64,000 nt of DNA from Himantopus leucocephalus (taxonomy: Eukaryota; Chordata; Aves; Charadriiformes; Recurvirostridae), in assembly GCA_003993805.1 (NCBI GenBank), contig RSEF01000003.1, positions 66,059,818 through 66,123,817 of the forward strand, read 5' to 3'. The notes below the pieces were generated by a model. The model did no database searches, had not been told where the DNA came from, and worked only from the letters and a program-made list of their open reading frames with translations. Made by a program: the position numbers and the translations under genes. Below, piece after piece: positions 1 through 23,717 of this stretch; the first letter of the stretch is position 1, and the number at the start of each line of letters is the position of its first letter.

Positions 1-283
1 GGGGTACCTGCTTTCTTACCGCTTTTGCCATGTGTTAAACTTTCATTAAGCACTAGTCTTAAAATGTGTTGAATAAAAAAGGTAACAGACTGATTAAACC
101 GATACTTGTATGACATTGCTGTGTCATTTTTGGGCAGCTGTATCTCCCCTCTGTATTTGGTATCTTAAGGATTACAAGAAATTAATTCCTTTATAGTTGC
201 ATTTGACTTGCTTTGTTTTAAAAGAGTGACAATTATATACCACTTCAGTGAAATATTCAGTGCATCTCATTTCATTGTTGCAG
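1..283. other. SOGA3 intron (upstream part)
   Basis: AT-rich intronic sequence leading to the branch/polypyrimidine region of the acceptor at 282-283. No exon recognised; the upstream SOGA3 exons lie before the window. Confidence 0.7.
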
Positions 284-3575
<3,292 letters not shown>

Positions 3576-5024
3576 GCCATTCATCATTTACTGTTCATTG
3601 TAGTATTATTTTCAGTTTGTTTATTTTGTCCACCCTCCAAGATAAGAAGTGCAAGAGACATATTTTCTGTAATAGCCACTGCTGTAAAAACACTGAAGAC
3701 TACTTGTTTGCCAAAACCAAAACAAAACCAAAAAAACCTGCAAAAAAAACCATACCAAAAAGTCACCCAGTTGAATAGGAAACCCACTCACCACGGTGTT
3801 CCAGGTAAGCAAACAGAAAATGATATTTTTCACTTTGTCTGGTTTTATCAGTTTTGAATAAAATTTTCCTGCGTGACTGGAACCAATTTAATATTAATTA
3901 ATTTGCACCAAAGCAGAAGCAAACCAGAAATATGTGGAGTGGGTGTGAGGAGTCTGTTCCTTTCTTCTTCCCACTCCCAGAAAAAGAATTTGTATTCTAG
4001 CCACATATGAATAGTAAAACCACACTCGATGTGTATTCTGCAATTATATGTCACATCTTGTACATACTTTGCATGATTGTGATGATAATGTTTGTCAGCA
4101 CTGTATTATGTGGATTAGACACCATGGAAGGGGCAAAATCATGTAGAGCACTGTATCTGGAAATGTAGCAAGGAGCTGGAGCCCCTGGGAATGAGATGCA
4201 CGAGGAGGAGGTATCAGAGTAGGCGAGGAAGCTTCTGAGAGATGTAGGCTGGCTTCATTCTCTCTGTGCTCTAGAAAAAAGGCCACACTACAGTCTGACT
4301 TGAACTGAAGAGAGTGATGCTAGTCACCTTGTCTGATGTCAAATATCTTTTCCTAACAACCTAGTTTATCAGATAATATTTTCCAGTCTGTAGCCGCCAG
4401 GGCTCTGGATTCTCTCTCCAGGTTTCAGAACGAGTTTTGAATGAACGTGGTAGCTCTTGGCTTGCTGAGTGACCCCCATCTAACCATGTTGTTGGTAGCG
4501 AGCGACCATGGGTAAGGGAAGCCTGTGTACATAGATGTGCATCAATAGTCACCGAATATTCCTGTCTTGCCTACGAGATGCTGCACTGAGAGCAGGTGAC
4601 TCATGATCTTTCTATCACAGTGAATGTAGGCAATTCCTACAAACAGTAGATCTCCCACTATGAAAACCTCATCTGAAATGCCCAACGGAGCTCAGTTTTC
4701 TGTTTTATTCAACCTATGTTGAAACCACTGAGTCTCACAGATGTGAATTCTCCAAAGGTGATCATTTACAAGTAAGTTTATTAATTTTTTTTTTTTTTGT
4801 GGAGATGGCATGATAAAAAAACCCTAGTCATAAATAATGGTAATAAATAAAGCAGCTGTTTTTCTAGCTGGCAATAAAGATTCCCTTTGATTTATCACTC
4901 TGTTCACTTAACCCGTTCCCCAGTGAGAACAGTTCATCTCCGTGCCTGGGTTGTGCTCTGCTATCCAAAATAGTAGAGAGACACTGTTTTGAGCCTCAGA
5001 TGGAAGCACAAGTTGAGCAATAAA
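3576..5024 (+). other. SOGA3: Probable SOGA3 3' UTR with candidate poly(A) signals
   Basis: Non-coding sequence directly after the SOGA3 stop codon. It contains an A-rich CCAAAA-type stretch at about 3711-3770, a T12 run near 4785-4797, and clustered AATAAA hexamers at about 4842-4852, 4873-4878 and 5019-5024. Which one is used, if any, cannot be decided from sequence, so the 3' boundary is an inference. Open frames here are short and unlike known proteins. Confidence 0.4.
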
Positions 5025-7061
5025 ATTTATTTCGTGAGAACAAGAAAAATAGTAAACTCACAACATTCAGTATTAAACAAAGCTTGTGTTTTTCTCCTTG
5101 TTTGATTAGCTTTCCCTCAGCATACTCTGCAGCTGTAGTAACCTTGATCAGTTAAATCACTTAACCCTGATCTAATCCAAATACTTATTCCGACTAGGGG
5201 ATGATGTTGTCATTATTTATTTTGTAGTTAGCAAGATATGTCTAAAGAAAATGATAATAAATATATGTGAGATTAATAGATAGCCTTGCCTGGTGTCTTG
5301 ATTAAAAAGAAAGTCAGGCCTGAAATAATTTTGAGTTTCTAAGATGCTCTAATTTATGCACAGTTGACTAAAAGTTAAGTTCCACATATTAGAAACTACT
5401 ATGGCAAGATATGGTCAAGCATATCATCAGTGAACTTCTGTAACTGTAAAGATAGTTCTCAAATCACTGGGAAAAGGCTCTTTTGCTGCTTTTCACTCAG
5501 CAACTCCTGCAATAAATTTTTTAGCAACTGCTTGAGAAATTCTTGGGTTTTTTCCCCATGGATTTGCAATTTGGACATTAAAAGTATAATAATTTGAGGC
5601 TTAAACTTTTCATATCAAGTCTTAGAACAAGACTGACTTTTTGAGCTTCTTTCTGGTTTACTGTCTCCCTTGGGGGAAGAAAAGTTTGAGTTTTGTTAAA
5701 TGTTACTGGCTCAATCCCATAAAAGAGAAAAAATCATACTCAAATCATACTTAAATCTGATCTGAAGTTTTGGGCTTTCAGATTTTAACCATTCTTGTTT
5801 ATACCTTTCTCAGCCTTGTATATAATAAAGATGAGTAGAGAGGGTTTGATTTACAGAGTGTATCAGTAACAGTACTACTGATAGTAGTAGGAATTTTAGA
5901 GAAATTCTACGTTCCTCTAAGTAGTAGGAAAGTTTAATACACAGAATTCATACATTGAATACATCTTGGAAGTAGCTGGGAAAGATTTACTTCTTTCTCA
6001 GAAATCAGAAAAGGTAAGGATCAACCTCTTCAGAAAAGGTGGAGATAACCTCTGCACAGGACTAGCAATTATAACCCCACTGATTTCTCACAGTGGTTTT
6101 TTTCTTGCATATAGCTGAAGCTTTCCTCATCCTAATTCTGTCAGGCATCAAGAAAGCAGATAGAAGCTGAGACCTTTTGGGACATTTAGGGAGCTACTGT
6201 ACAGGCTACAATCTGAAATTAAAGCATATCAAAGCATAAAAAAATCATTTTAGAAGCTCCCCACAGTCTTTGAATCTTCGATGAGCAAGGAGAATGGTGA
6301 TGACCCCTGCCAACCTCAGAGAAATCTCCATGAGAAATTATATGTGTTTTTCATGTCCTCCTGCATTCAGCTTGAAGGGAATGATTGGAGCTGCTTATCT
6401 GTTTCACACCAGATACTGCAGAGAAGTTCACAACCCTCCATTTTTCACTGTTTTGAAAGCTGCTGAGAAAGCTAATAAAGTCAGTATGGACATCTATCCA
6501 TAGCCAGAAGATAACATCGAGCCAAAGAATACTTGTTCTGTGTCTTGCTAAATTGAAATAACTTGGTCTCACAAAGAAACGCAAAGATTATACTTGCCAA
6601 GAAAGGAAGCAGATTCTCCCCACTCAGTTACTGGCCTGGTGGGCAAAGTCCACCTCACGGGTGAGTGAGTAAATGCAGCTGAACACGTCCACATCCTCTA
6701 GCAGGAGTGTGTGGGAGTCAGGCAGGGCAGAGCCAGACAGAACACTGCTGATGCACTAGATTCTGTCTGCCGCATAGCATCTAACTCTGAAAAGCGATAG
6801 TAAGAAGAAGGTAAGATTTTGCTTTTGTGTGGATATGCCAGGTTACCTATCAGTTCAAATCTCAGTTAGACTGATAGCACATTCACGGTTCCCATTTTGG
6901 AATATTCTGGCAAATTATTAATATTCTGGCAAAAATATAATTGAATTTGAACCCTGAGATTGCCTTAATTTTACATTTCTCTGAAAGATTAAATTTCTGT
7001 TTCCTGTGTTCTCAGGGAATCAATTCCATGTTCTTTCAGAAAGAAGAGATCTTGCAACTAT

Positions 7062-7130
7062 AGATCTAATTCTGATATTTTTACACTTGTGTAAATTGGC
7101 AGTAACTCCAATGAAGTTTTATGTCATTTA
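7062..7130. repeat. Remnant of a dispersed amniote repeat
   Basis: The stretch has the recognisable order AGATCTAATTCTGAT, then TTTACACTTGTGTAAATT, then AGTAACTCCAATGAAGT. Near-identical phrases occur widely in turtle, crocodile and bird DNA, where the family is palindromic. I am unsure of its repeat-library name. Weaker relatives may sit at about 21708-21745 and 22755-22780. Confidence 0.4.
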
Positions 7131-10100
7131 GAAAACAGATGCATTTTTTCCTTTTACACAACCAGACAAATTTGATTAAATTTGTTTCATATTTAAAGCC
7201 AGCTCTGAGTGCCCTGACAAAATTCCTCTACAAATATTTTCTTTACTGTTACTGAAAAATTCCCATGATACTAGAATGATCATCTTCTCCAGGATCAGAG
7301 ATATTTCTCTCAACCAAAAATATCCATGCCTGAAGCTCCAGTTAGAGATAGAATAAGTGTCTGCTGACACATGTCACCAGTGCTTCAGAATCAAAACTAG
7401 AAGAGAGCAGGTGCTATAGTGCAGAAATATGCCTGGCAGTCGGAAAATAGAAAATTGCCAAAAACATGGCTGTCTAAATATGTGTTATAAAAAGAGATGA
7501 ACTGCACATGAACTTTGGGAGTTGTTTACGAAAACAAGCAGAGCTTTAGGATATTAGATGCCCTTCCCCTTAATCACCCCAGAATTTGATAGGTGAGTAG
7601 GAGACTTCTAAAGGCATCGATATCAGGGGTGTAATTCCCATTGGCTTACATTTCTGTCTCTGATTTAATGCCAGGGGAAGTGATATTCAAACCCAACTTT
7701 TGCCATTACACATGCTGTTGCCTATGGGGAAAATTACAGTGGCTCTATTTAAAGTAAACATCTAAAGTATCTGCCACCGATTTCCAATGTAACCTTGGAA
7801 AAGTGACATGACGTAACACTTTGTTGGCTATCTCCAGTAAGTTATATACTATTGCAGGAGTGCACAACAGTAAGAGGAGACAGAATTTGTATTCCCTTCC
7901 ACCCATTTCCTGATTTATATGTGCACTCCTGAGATGTATTTGCCAGGATCGCTGAGGTGCAAAAAGTGACATAATTCAGGAATCTGATGTTGTGGTTGGG
8001 TTGATTACAGTGGCAGGAGTGCTGTTCTTCCTTCTTGTTACCGAATTTATATGGACACAGCAAAACGGGTGTGCCATAACCAAGCTAGTACAGCGGAACT
8101 GAAAGTGCTCTAAAATGATCTTGAGCGCAGACTATTAACCAGAATACACACTACCCTGACTATGTAATCAGATTATAGCCCACACTGAAACTCGTGCTCC
8201 TTTGTCTTCAGTTCTTGCATGATGAAGAGAAATTTAGCAGAGGGCTTGTTTAAAATGCCCTTGCACCTTTTTTGTTGAGGTGCTGACTTTTTACACCAGT
8301 AGAGCTGATACCAGGTATGGACAAAGTACATTTTGCCTGTGGAAGCAGTGTGTTGGACGTAATAAACCTACAATAGCCTTCCTGATTATTTTGCCTGTGC
8401 CAGATGCCAGAAAGCCACTTTGCTGCTTTGTCTGTTGCTTTTGGGGAGGGACAGCCTCTGTTGGATAATGTTTTTTCCCCAAATGCAAAAGTCAGTACTG
8501 CTACACTTAAGAGTGTCAGGAGCAATAAGCCCAGGTTTTTAGGGCTTGCTTCGTTGATTTTTTTGTCCCAACTTTGCTCTGCCTTTCCCATACTAGGACG
8601 AGTTTAACATGGCCCTTTGACCTATGAGTGGGGTCCAGCTCTTGTCTCCTAATGAGCTCCTCAGTCTCACACATTTCTAAGTCCTCACACTGACAGAAAT
8701 GTAGGATTTTGCCTGAGTGAAAGCTCAAGTCTGGGATTTAGTCCATTGTTTTCTTTAATTTTACTGTGGTTTACTTCAAAGAGTTCACGTAACAAGATGA
8801 GGGGCACTGAGTTAGCAATATTAAAGACAAGAATAATAGCCTATGCTGCTGGATAAGAGTAAAAGAGCATGTCTTCAGAGTCTGTCTTCATTTGCAGCGG
8901 TGCAGCTGTGCTGGCTTCGGGGAGGAGGCAGCGCTGTGGCACCCAGCCTCCAGCTGTGGGCTTAGTTCTGCTCCCTGTCACTTGGGCTTTGCTCCCAGCC
9001 ACGCCAGCTGGTGTGTTGGGACGTGACCTCCCAGAAGAAAGTCACACTGTTGCTTTATGAAAAGGGAATGTTTAAATCCTCAGAGTTCAGAGGCTGGGGA
9101 TTTTCTTCAGGAATGTTCAGTCTTGTACTTGGGCATCTTTGTTCAATTTTTAGATCATCTTTGAAATTTTCACAAATAGCCCAAGTCCCATTATTTATGT
9201 TACATGGGAGCAGAATAAAGACTCCAGTAATGTATTCACTGAGGCTTACAGCTAGACCATATAAGGAGAAAAAATGTGTTTTCCCTGAAACCTGCTTTGG
9301 TATTTACTATAAAATGCACCCAGAGCTAAAAACTTTGTGCTGCGCATGGATTTTATCACAGATAAAACAGTATTGTTCTAAAGAGGAGAGTGCTGACTAA
9401 GCAAAGGATGTGTAAATCCTCATATCATGTCCTTCGTGTCACTGATTCTCTTGTAATCAGCTGCTCTGCCCACAAAAATACACGTCACTCCTGCTTAGTG
9501 CATTCAAAGACACCCATGTGATAGCAGACTTTGTCCAGAGTTTTATGCTGCATGAGTCAAGTACTTTGTGGCCCTTCTCCAGGTACACATGAAAACAAAT
9601 GTTCCCTGAAATGTGACTTTTCTGACTATGGGAGGTCTCAATCACTGTCCACAGACCCATCCCAGTGCATGTATCCAGCAGGGCAATGGTATGTGCGTGA
9701 AGCTTCTTCCCAGGGGTCTCTCTCAGTATGCCAAATGAAAGCAATTTAACACACAGTGCAATAAGAGAGTAACTGTTGTGGGCAGAGACACAAGGAGTGA
9801 GCTGAGCCTGCAGCTCAGCAGGGGGAGCAGCTAAATTTTCTTGTGCTGGCTTCGGGGTCTCCCGCGGACTTTCACTTGCTGGATCATTTTTGTCACATAC
9901 ACTCCCTTGCCTCACCCCACACCAACACTTGCGACGGGCACTCCCAGTGCTTTAAATCCAGGCTGAGGTGGTTTTGGACCTTCCTTGCTAGCCTTATGCC
10001 AGGGATGAGTTTCCCTCTGCAAGGGAGATTCTCCATCCAATTTCAAGTGCTTTGCTTTGCTGAGACACAAAGTATCTTAACAGACTGGAGAATCTGATCC

Positions 10101-10593
10101 AGAGACCTCATAAAGTAGCAGGAATATTTCAGTATATTCCAAAGAAACCATTATCACCACTCCCAGAATGCAAGACAGTAGGATTACACAGCGCCCAAAA
10201 ACTCTGCACTTCTTAAGTGATAGTGTATTTAGAATACAGAAAAAGATTTTAGGAAGGGGTGGTTTGCTTTTAGCTCTTTAGGATAGCTGTTAACCAACAA
10301 AACTGCTGCTTTAAACAAACTCCCTTTACAAAGCAGTTTATGAGGATCAAGTTGCAAAGCTCAAAATGATCATACTAAAAAATATAACCCTGAAAACTGG
10401 GTCTGGAAGGCAGCAAAGTATCTTCCTTTACAACATGGATGCTAATAAAAGAAACCTAAAATTGCCTATTGTCATAGCTTTAATATTAACACGGGCTGCT
10501 TTGGCAAGCTTTAAAGACTGGACTGCACTATAAAACCTAAAAATGTCCTGGACTCGGAGTTGTTTACACAAAATATGAGGAGATATAAAGTTA

Positions 10594-10635
10594 CAGAGCT
10601 GGGGGTTGGAAGAGATGGCTTTAAAACCATCCTCC
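10594..10635 (-). mobile_element. Possible CR1 3'-end remnant (antisense)
   Basis: GGGGGTTGGAAGAGATGGCTT followed by TAAAACCATCC resembles the reverse complement of the CR1 LINE 3' end (GGGTTGGAAGGGACCTTTAAAGATCATC-type in many birds). It is only about 40 bases and diverged, so this is a tentative call. Confidence 0.35.
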
Positions 10636-10641
10636 GTGCGC

Positions 10642-10653
10642 TGACGTCACGTG
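10642..10653. promoter_or_regulatory. Overlapping palindromic CRE and E-box
   Basis: TGACGTCA (10642-10649), the full 8-base cAMP-response element, overlaps CACGTG (10648-10653), the USF/MYC-type E-box. Both contain CpG, which is depleted in this region, so chance occurrence is less likely than for AT-rich motifs. The site lies 4.5 kb upstream of the KIAA0408 start codon; whether it marks a promoter or enhancer is an inference. Confidence 0.35.
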
Positions 10654-11148
10654 GAAGCCAGCTGCTGGGATGATGCTGAACGGAACTGTTTTTCAGTTTG
10701 CAAAAGTTGCAGAGTTATTCAAAGAGAGTTGCAAATGCTGCCCCACTTGAAAGGTTGTGTCTTGCTTAGCTTTCTTATTTCTTTTAAAGATCAAGATTCA
10801 CAGAACTGGATCCCAGCTAGCTATGCATTTCATTGCTTTCACTGCTGCTTAGGAATGGACTGAAAAACTTCTGAAGGATTTCTTATTCCATGAAAGGTAT
10901 GGTTACACTTTGTTTTAAATCAGTGGTTTTGAACCGTTAAGATTTAAGAAAAAAGCAAATTGCTAATGTGGCAAACGGTTATTTAAACATCTGTCTAATG
11001 TTATTGATATATAAGGTGGTGTTCATGTATGTTATATATGGTCTTTATTCTTAGAGAAAGACTCTTCATTAGTTCAGCCAGTTTCTTCAGAGCAGGCACA
11101 GATATATCAACAGAACAGGGATGACAGGTAGCATTGTGAGCACGCCAG

Positions 11149-11183
<35 letters not shown>

Positions 11184-11438
11184 TTCTTTCTTTCTTTCTT
11201 TCTCTCTTTCTCTCTTTCTCTCTTTCTCTTTCTTCATTCTTTCTTTCTTTCTCTCTTTCTCTTTCTCTCTTTCTCTCTTTCTTCTTTCTCTCTTTTCTTC
11301 TTTCTTTTTCTTTCTTCCTTCCTTCTTTCTTCTTTCTTTTTCTTTCTTTCTTTCCATCTTTCTTTCACTCTTTCACTCTCTCCCTCTCTCTCATTTCTCT
11401 CTCTTTTTCTTTCCCTTCTCTCTCTCTTTCACTCTGTC
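11149..11438. repeat. Long TC / TTTC microsatellite tract
   Basis: About 290 bases almost purely pyrimidine on the + strand: a (TC)n start, then interrupted TTTC and TCTC units, with scattered CATT, CCTTCC and CACT interruptions. Open frames in it on either strand (serine/leucine/phenylalanine-rich or lysine/glutamate/arginine-rich) are by-products of the repeat. Confidence 0.95.
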
Positions 11439-12109
11439 GCTCAATTGTAGTTTCTTTTTATGGATAAAGTGCACAGTATTGTGACACATAGCACACTTTT
11501 ATAATGGAACAAATACATAAATGTACAATTTCCTTAGTGATCCAAAATACAGCACTTTGTTGGAAATATAATTTAGTCGGGTTTTTTCTGTAAAACAAAG
11601 GGAAGATTTGTGTATCTGAATCATTGTGCACATTCAATCTATTAATCTTTGTTGAAAAGTAACATCTCAGCTGATGTCAGTGCAGATTATTTTCAGAAGT
11701 TGATAGAGGTTGGTTGCAAACTCTTTTGCATTTTTAATACGTGGATAGGGCTCGGGTAAGACATGGGGGAATAATAACATTAACATCAAATAGGTGCTTA
11801 AAATATTTTTTGCTCCAGAGGAGGGAGGGCTAAAGGAAAGTGAAGGGAAAATGCAGCTGATGTAGACAAAATTGATTATTTGCTTGAATTTGATTGCTGT
11901 AATGAGCTTCTGACCTTGTCTAGGACATGGAGAAAGTGCCAATACTGCAAGAGCACAGATACTGTTCTGAACCACACAGCGATTTATAATGTGGCATTTT
12001 ACATCCCTTTGGATTGCTTAAGCCATGTGAAATACCCATGGGGACATCTTGGTGCACTATATAGAGGGTATACTACCAGGACTACAAATTGGATTTTATT
12101 GCAAACCGC

Positions 12110-12205
12110 TCCCCCCCCCCAAAAAAAAAAAAAAANNNNNNNCCCCCCCCCCCCCAAAAAAAAAAAACAACCAAAAAACAAAACACCAAACACCAAGAAA
12201 AAAAA
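12110..12205. repeat. C/A homopolymer block containing a 7-base assembly gap
   Basis: A run of 10 C and 15 A is followed by seven N (12136-12142), then 13 C and 12 A, then an A-rich CAAA/CACCAAA segment. The duplicated C-run plus A-run on each side of the Ns suggests an unresolved homopolymer or a mis-joined small repeat rather than true sequence. Confidence 0.85.
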
Positions 12206-15121
12206 GGGGGAGATTTTTAGAAATAGGAGTTAAAACTCTCTAAGGAATTTATCCACTGTACAATAGCAGTAAAACTGCATAGTAATCCAGCTGCTAGCAG
12301 CAATAAACATGAGTTTTCTTCTCAGAATTTATGTCAAGAGGAAATTGGAGCAATACAAGCTTTTTGTGTATCTTAGAGCTACTAGTGACTATCTGTAACT
12401 TCTGTAACTAACCTTTTCCAAAACTAAATTTCATTTTGATGGTCTCCAATCTCTTTTTATAACCAGAGTCCCATAAGAAACAACTTGGAAACTGTTAAGA
12501 TGAATGCAAACATGGCAATAGTAGTTCCCAGCACTAAGAAACCACCAGGGGCCTTTTCAATGCTATATGCATGCTTGAAAGGAGTACATGTTATGTATCT
12601 ATTCTTATATGTGTAAAAAAAAAAAGCTATATAGTATTGACCTTCTTTCTAGTAATATGCTGCTGATTGAAGCATGGTCATTATTACTAATAGTGCACTA
12701 GTTAAATCACCATTTGTGCAAGTTGTAGACAGACTATGCCTGCCTGTCTTGTCTGTGGCTTTACAGCATTTATACATTTTTCTATTTCTTTCTGACATTT
12801 ATTTAAAGGATTCTAGTCGAACAGAGAGTCGGCTTCTGTTTATTTCTCAGAGATGTCTTGTTATAAAAACATAAAAGTAGACATACAAAAAATACGAAAA
12901 AAGAAAATGGCAGTACTAAAAATTGCAACATTTGAATTAGCAAAGTGAGAAAATATTGAAATGGTTTTAAAGTTCATTAGCAATAGATGTTTAGATTGCA
13001 ACAGGTCTGAAGTGCAGTGCAATTTTTTTGTATGCTGGTTTTGGTCAACAGTTACTGAAGTCTGGCACAAAGCTGAAATGTTGGCCTGGAGAGATGCAGT
13101 CTCTATAGCCTGGCTGCCTACCCTAAGAAGCCATGAGCAAAGTAGTGCAAGCCATGAGCAAACCAGTGCTTGACTTCTTTTGTGATGAGAGTGCTGTGCT
13201 GTCTCTCAGCAGCAATTAGTTTCAAGGAGCTTTATATTTTTATAAAGCTGCCCTGTATGTTTTTAGGCAGGTGGAAGAAGAAGGGTCTGAAATCTGTTTG
13301 TAGATGGTTGAGGGATAGATTGCTATTTCAGAGCTCCAAGGTCGATGTGAGTCAGAGTTTGAAAGAGTAAGCTCCAATACCATATTTCACGGTGACATGG
13401 TTACACCATTGTGAAACGGGCTGACAGAGATGTTTGAAGAATAGTCAGCTTATTCTCTAAAAGTCCTCCATCCAACACTGGTTGGGGTAAACAGTTTTGC
13501 AACCCCCGAGTTAGGATTGGGCCCATGATGGCTGTCAGTTGAGAGATCCTGTAGCAGGACTTCCTATGACCTAAAGACCTGAGTAACCAGTTGGGCTTCA
13601 GCTGAGCTCTTCTGCTTGCTTGTTTGTGAAAGGAGCTGACTCCAAGTTTGGCATCAGCTTCCCAGTCAGCTGAAATAACGCAGACACTGGTAAGCAGTGA
13701 TTACACAGTAGCCACAGCTGAATCAACAGGACTTGTCCAATAAAATGCAGGATGGAAAAGAACTTTGCATGAAGCTCAAGAATGAATTTTCACTATATCA
13801 AAGAAAATGTGGGTGATAGAATGGGCAGTTCCTGTGAGCTGACAGAGTTAACTCTCTGATAACTCATTTGCCTGACCATATGTTTGGTTTTCTGGGAGGA
13901 GACCAAAGCAATGCAGAGATATTTTGGGGCTAGAACTAGATTCCATGTCCACCTAAGTAACACAACAGCTGGCTTTGAGAGCCAAAGTTAACAAACTCAA
14001 GTATCAATGTGCATGTACCAGCCATTATACCACAGGAACCGAGCCATCATAACTGAATGAGTGTTATTTTGGCCTTGCTGGCATAGTAAATGTGCTGATG
14101 GTAGTGGAGTTTCTATTGTAAAGCCTAAGAAAGCAAGAGGAACACTAGGGCCATAAAATCTGTAACTGTTTTGCTCCAAAGTCAGATGAGCAGATCCAAA
14201 ATATTTCCCTTAAAATATACATATTTAGTGGTTCAGTTAATATTTTTTTCATTCACAGATATTAAGATACTAAAGAATTCTGAAGGGGAAGGAGAAACCG
14301 AAGCACAAATTAGTTAGATATTCTGAGCAAGGTTTTGAAATACACTTGAGCTAGTGCTATTGGAGAATAGTTTCTAGTTTTCCCTATGCTGGTCCTGGAA
14401 CTAACATTTATAGATTTAGATTTGTAAATCCAAAATACATGAACTCTTTATAGTGACCTATAGTCCTTTATAGAGTAGAATGATGCTTTCTACTGTATAT
14501 GTGTTTGTTACCTGTTACTAGCTTTCTTGTCCTGTTTTCCTTCATATATTCTAAAGCATTTATACAGCCATGAGAATTTTCTGCATGTATCAAGTTTACA
14601 GTCTTCAATTGCCAAAAGAATGTCACACTCTTTGTCGTGCTACATGTATGTGTGAAAGGAGTGCATGAGCAAACATGATACCTTTACACTTGCAGTTGTC
14701 TTTTGAACAAACGTAAAAATAGCTTTCACCCTCAAGGGCAGACGTTGCAGGATCCCAAGGTCCTGAAGTGCCATTCAATATCATGCAGACTCAAATTTCA
14801 TTGAAAACAGGTTTATAGTGAAAAGTAATAGCAAATATGTGAAGTGACTGTGGTACAGAGCCCACTGTGGCAGACATTCCTGAATTCTATGATGCTGAAT
14901 GCATGTCCCTCCTCCCCTTTTCAGATTGGGCCCCTCTGCCCTTGGGTTGTGTCCTATAATGCTTAGTTCGTCCATATTCCAATCACACTCCAGATATATA
15001 TCATGCAATCGTGTGATGCTGTCTCCTGCAAGCACATTTCAGTTAATTATTTCAGGGGTTTGCTTGGTTGTTTTTTCCTGTGAAAGCTAGAGTCAAATAC
15101 AAGTAAGACTTACTCTGATAA

Positions 15122-23717
<8,596 letters not shown>

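Noticed and set aside
11001..11450. Lysine/arginine/glutamate-rich and serine/phenylalanine-rich open frames
   Set aside because: Direct translation of the TTTC/TC microsatellite.
11425..11450. CACTCTGTCGCTCAATTG resembling the primate Alu end
   Set aside because: Short match at the edge of a simple repeat in a non-primate genome; coincidence.
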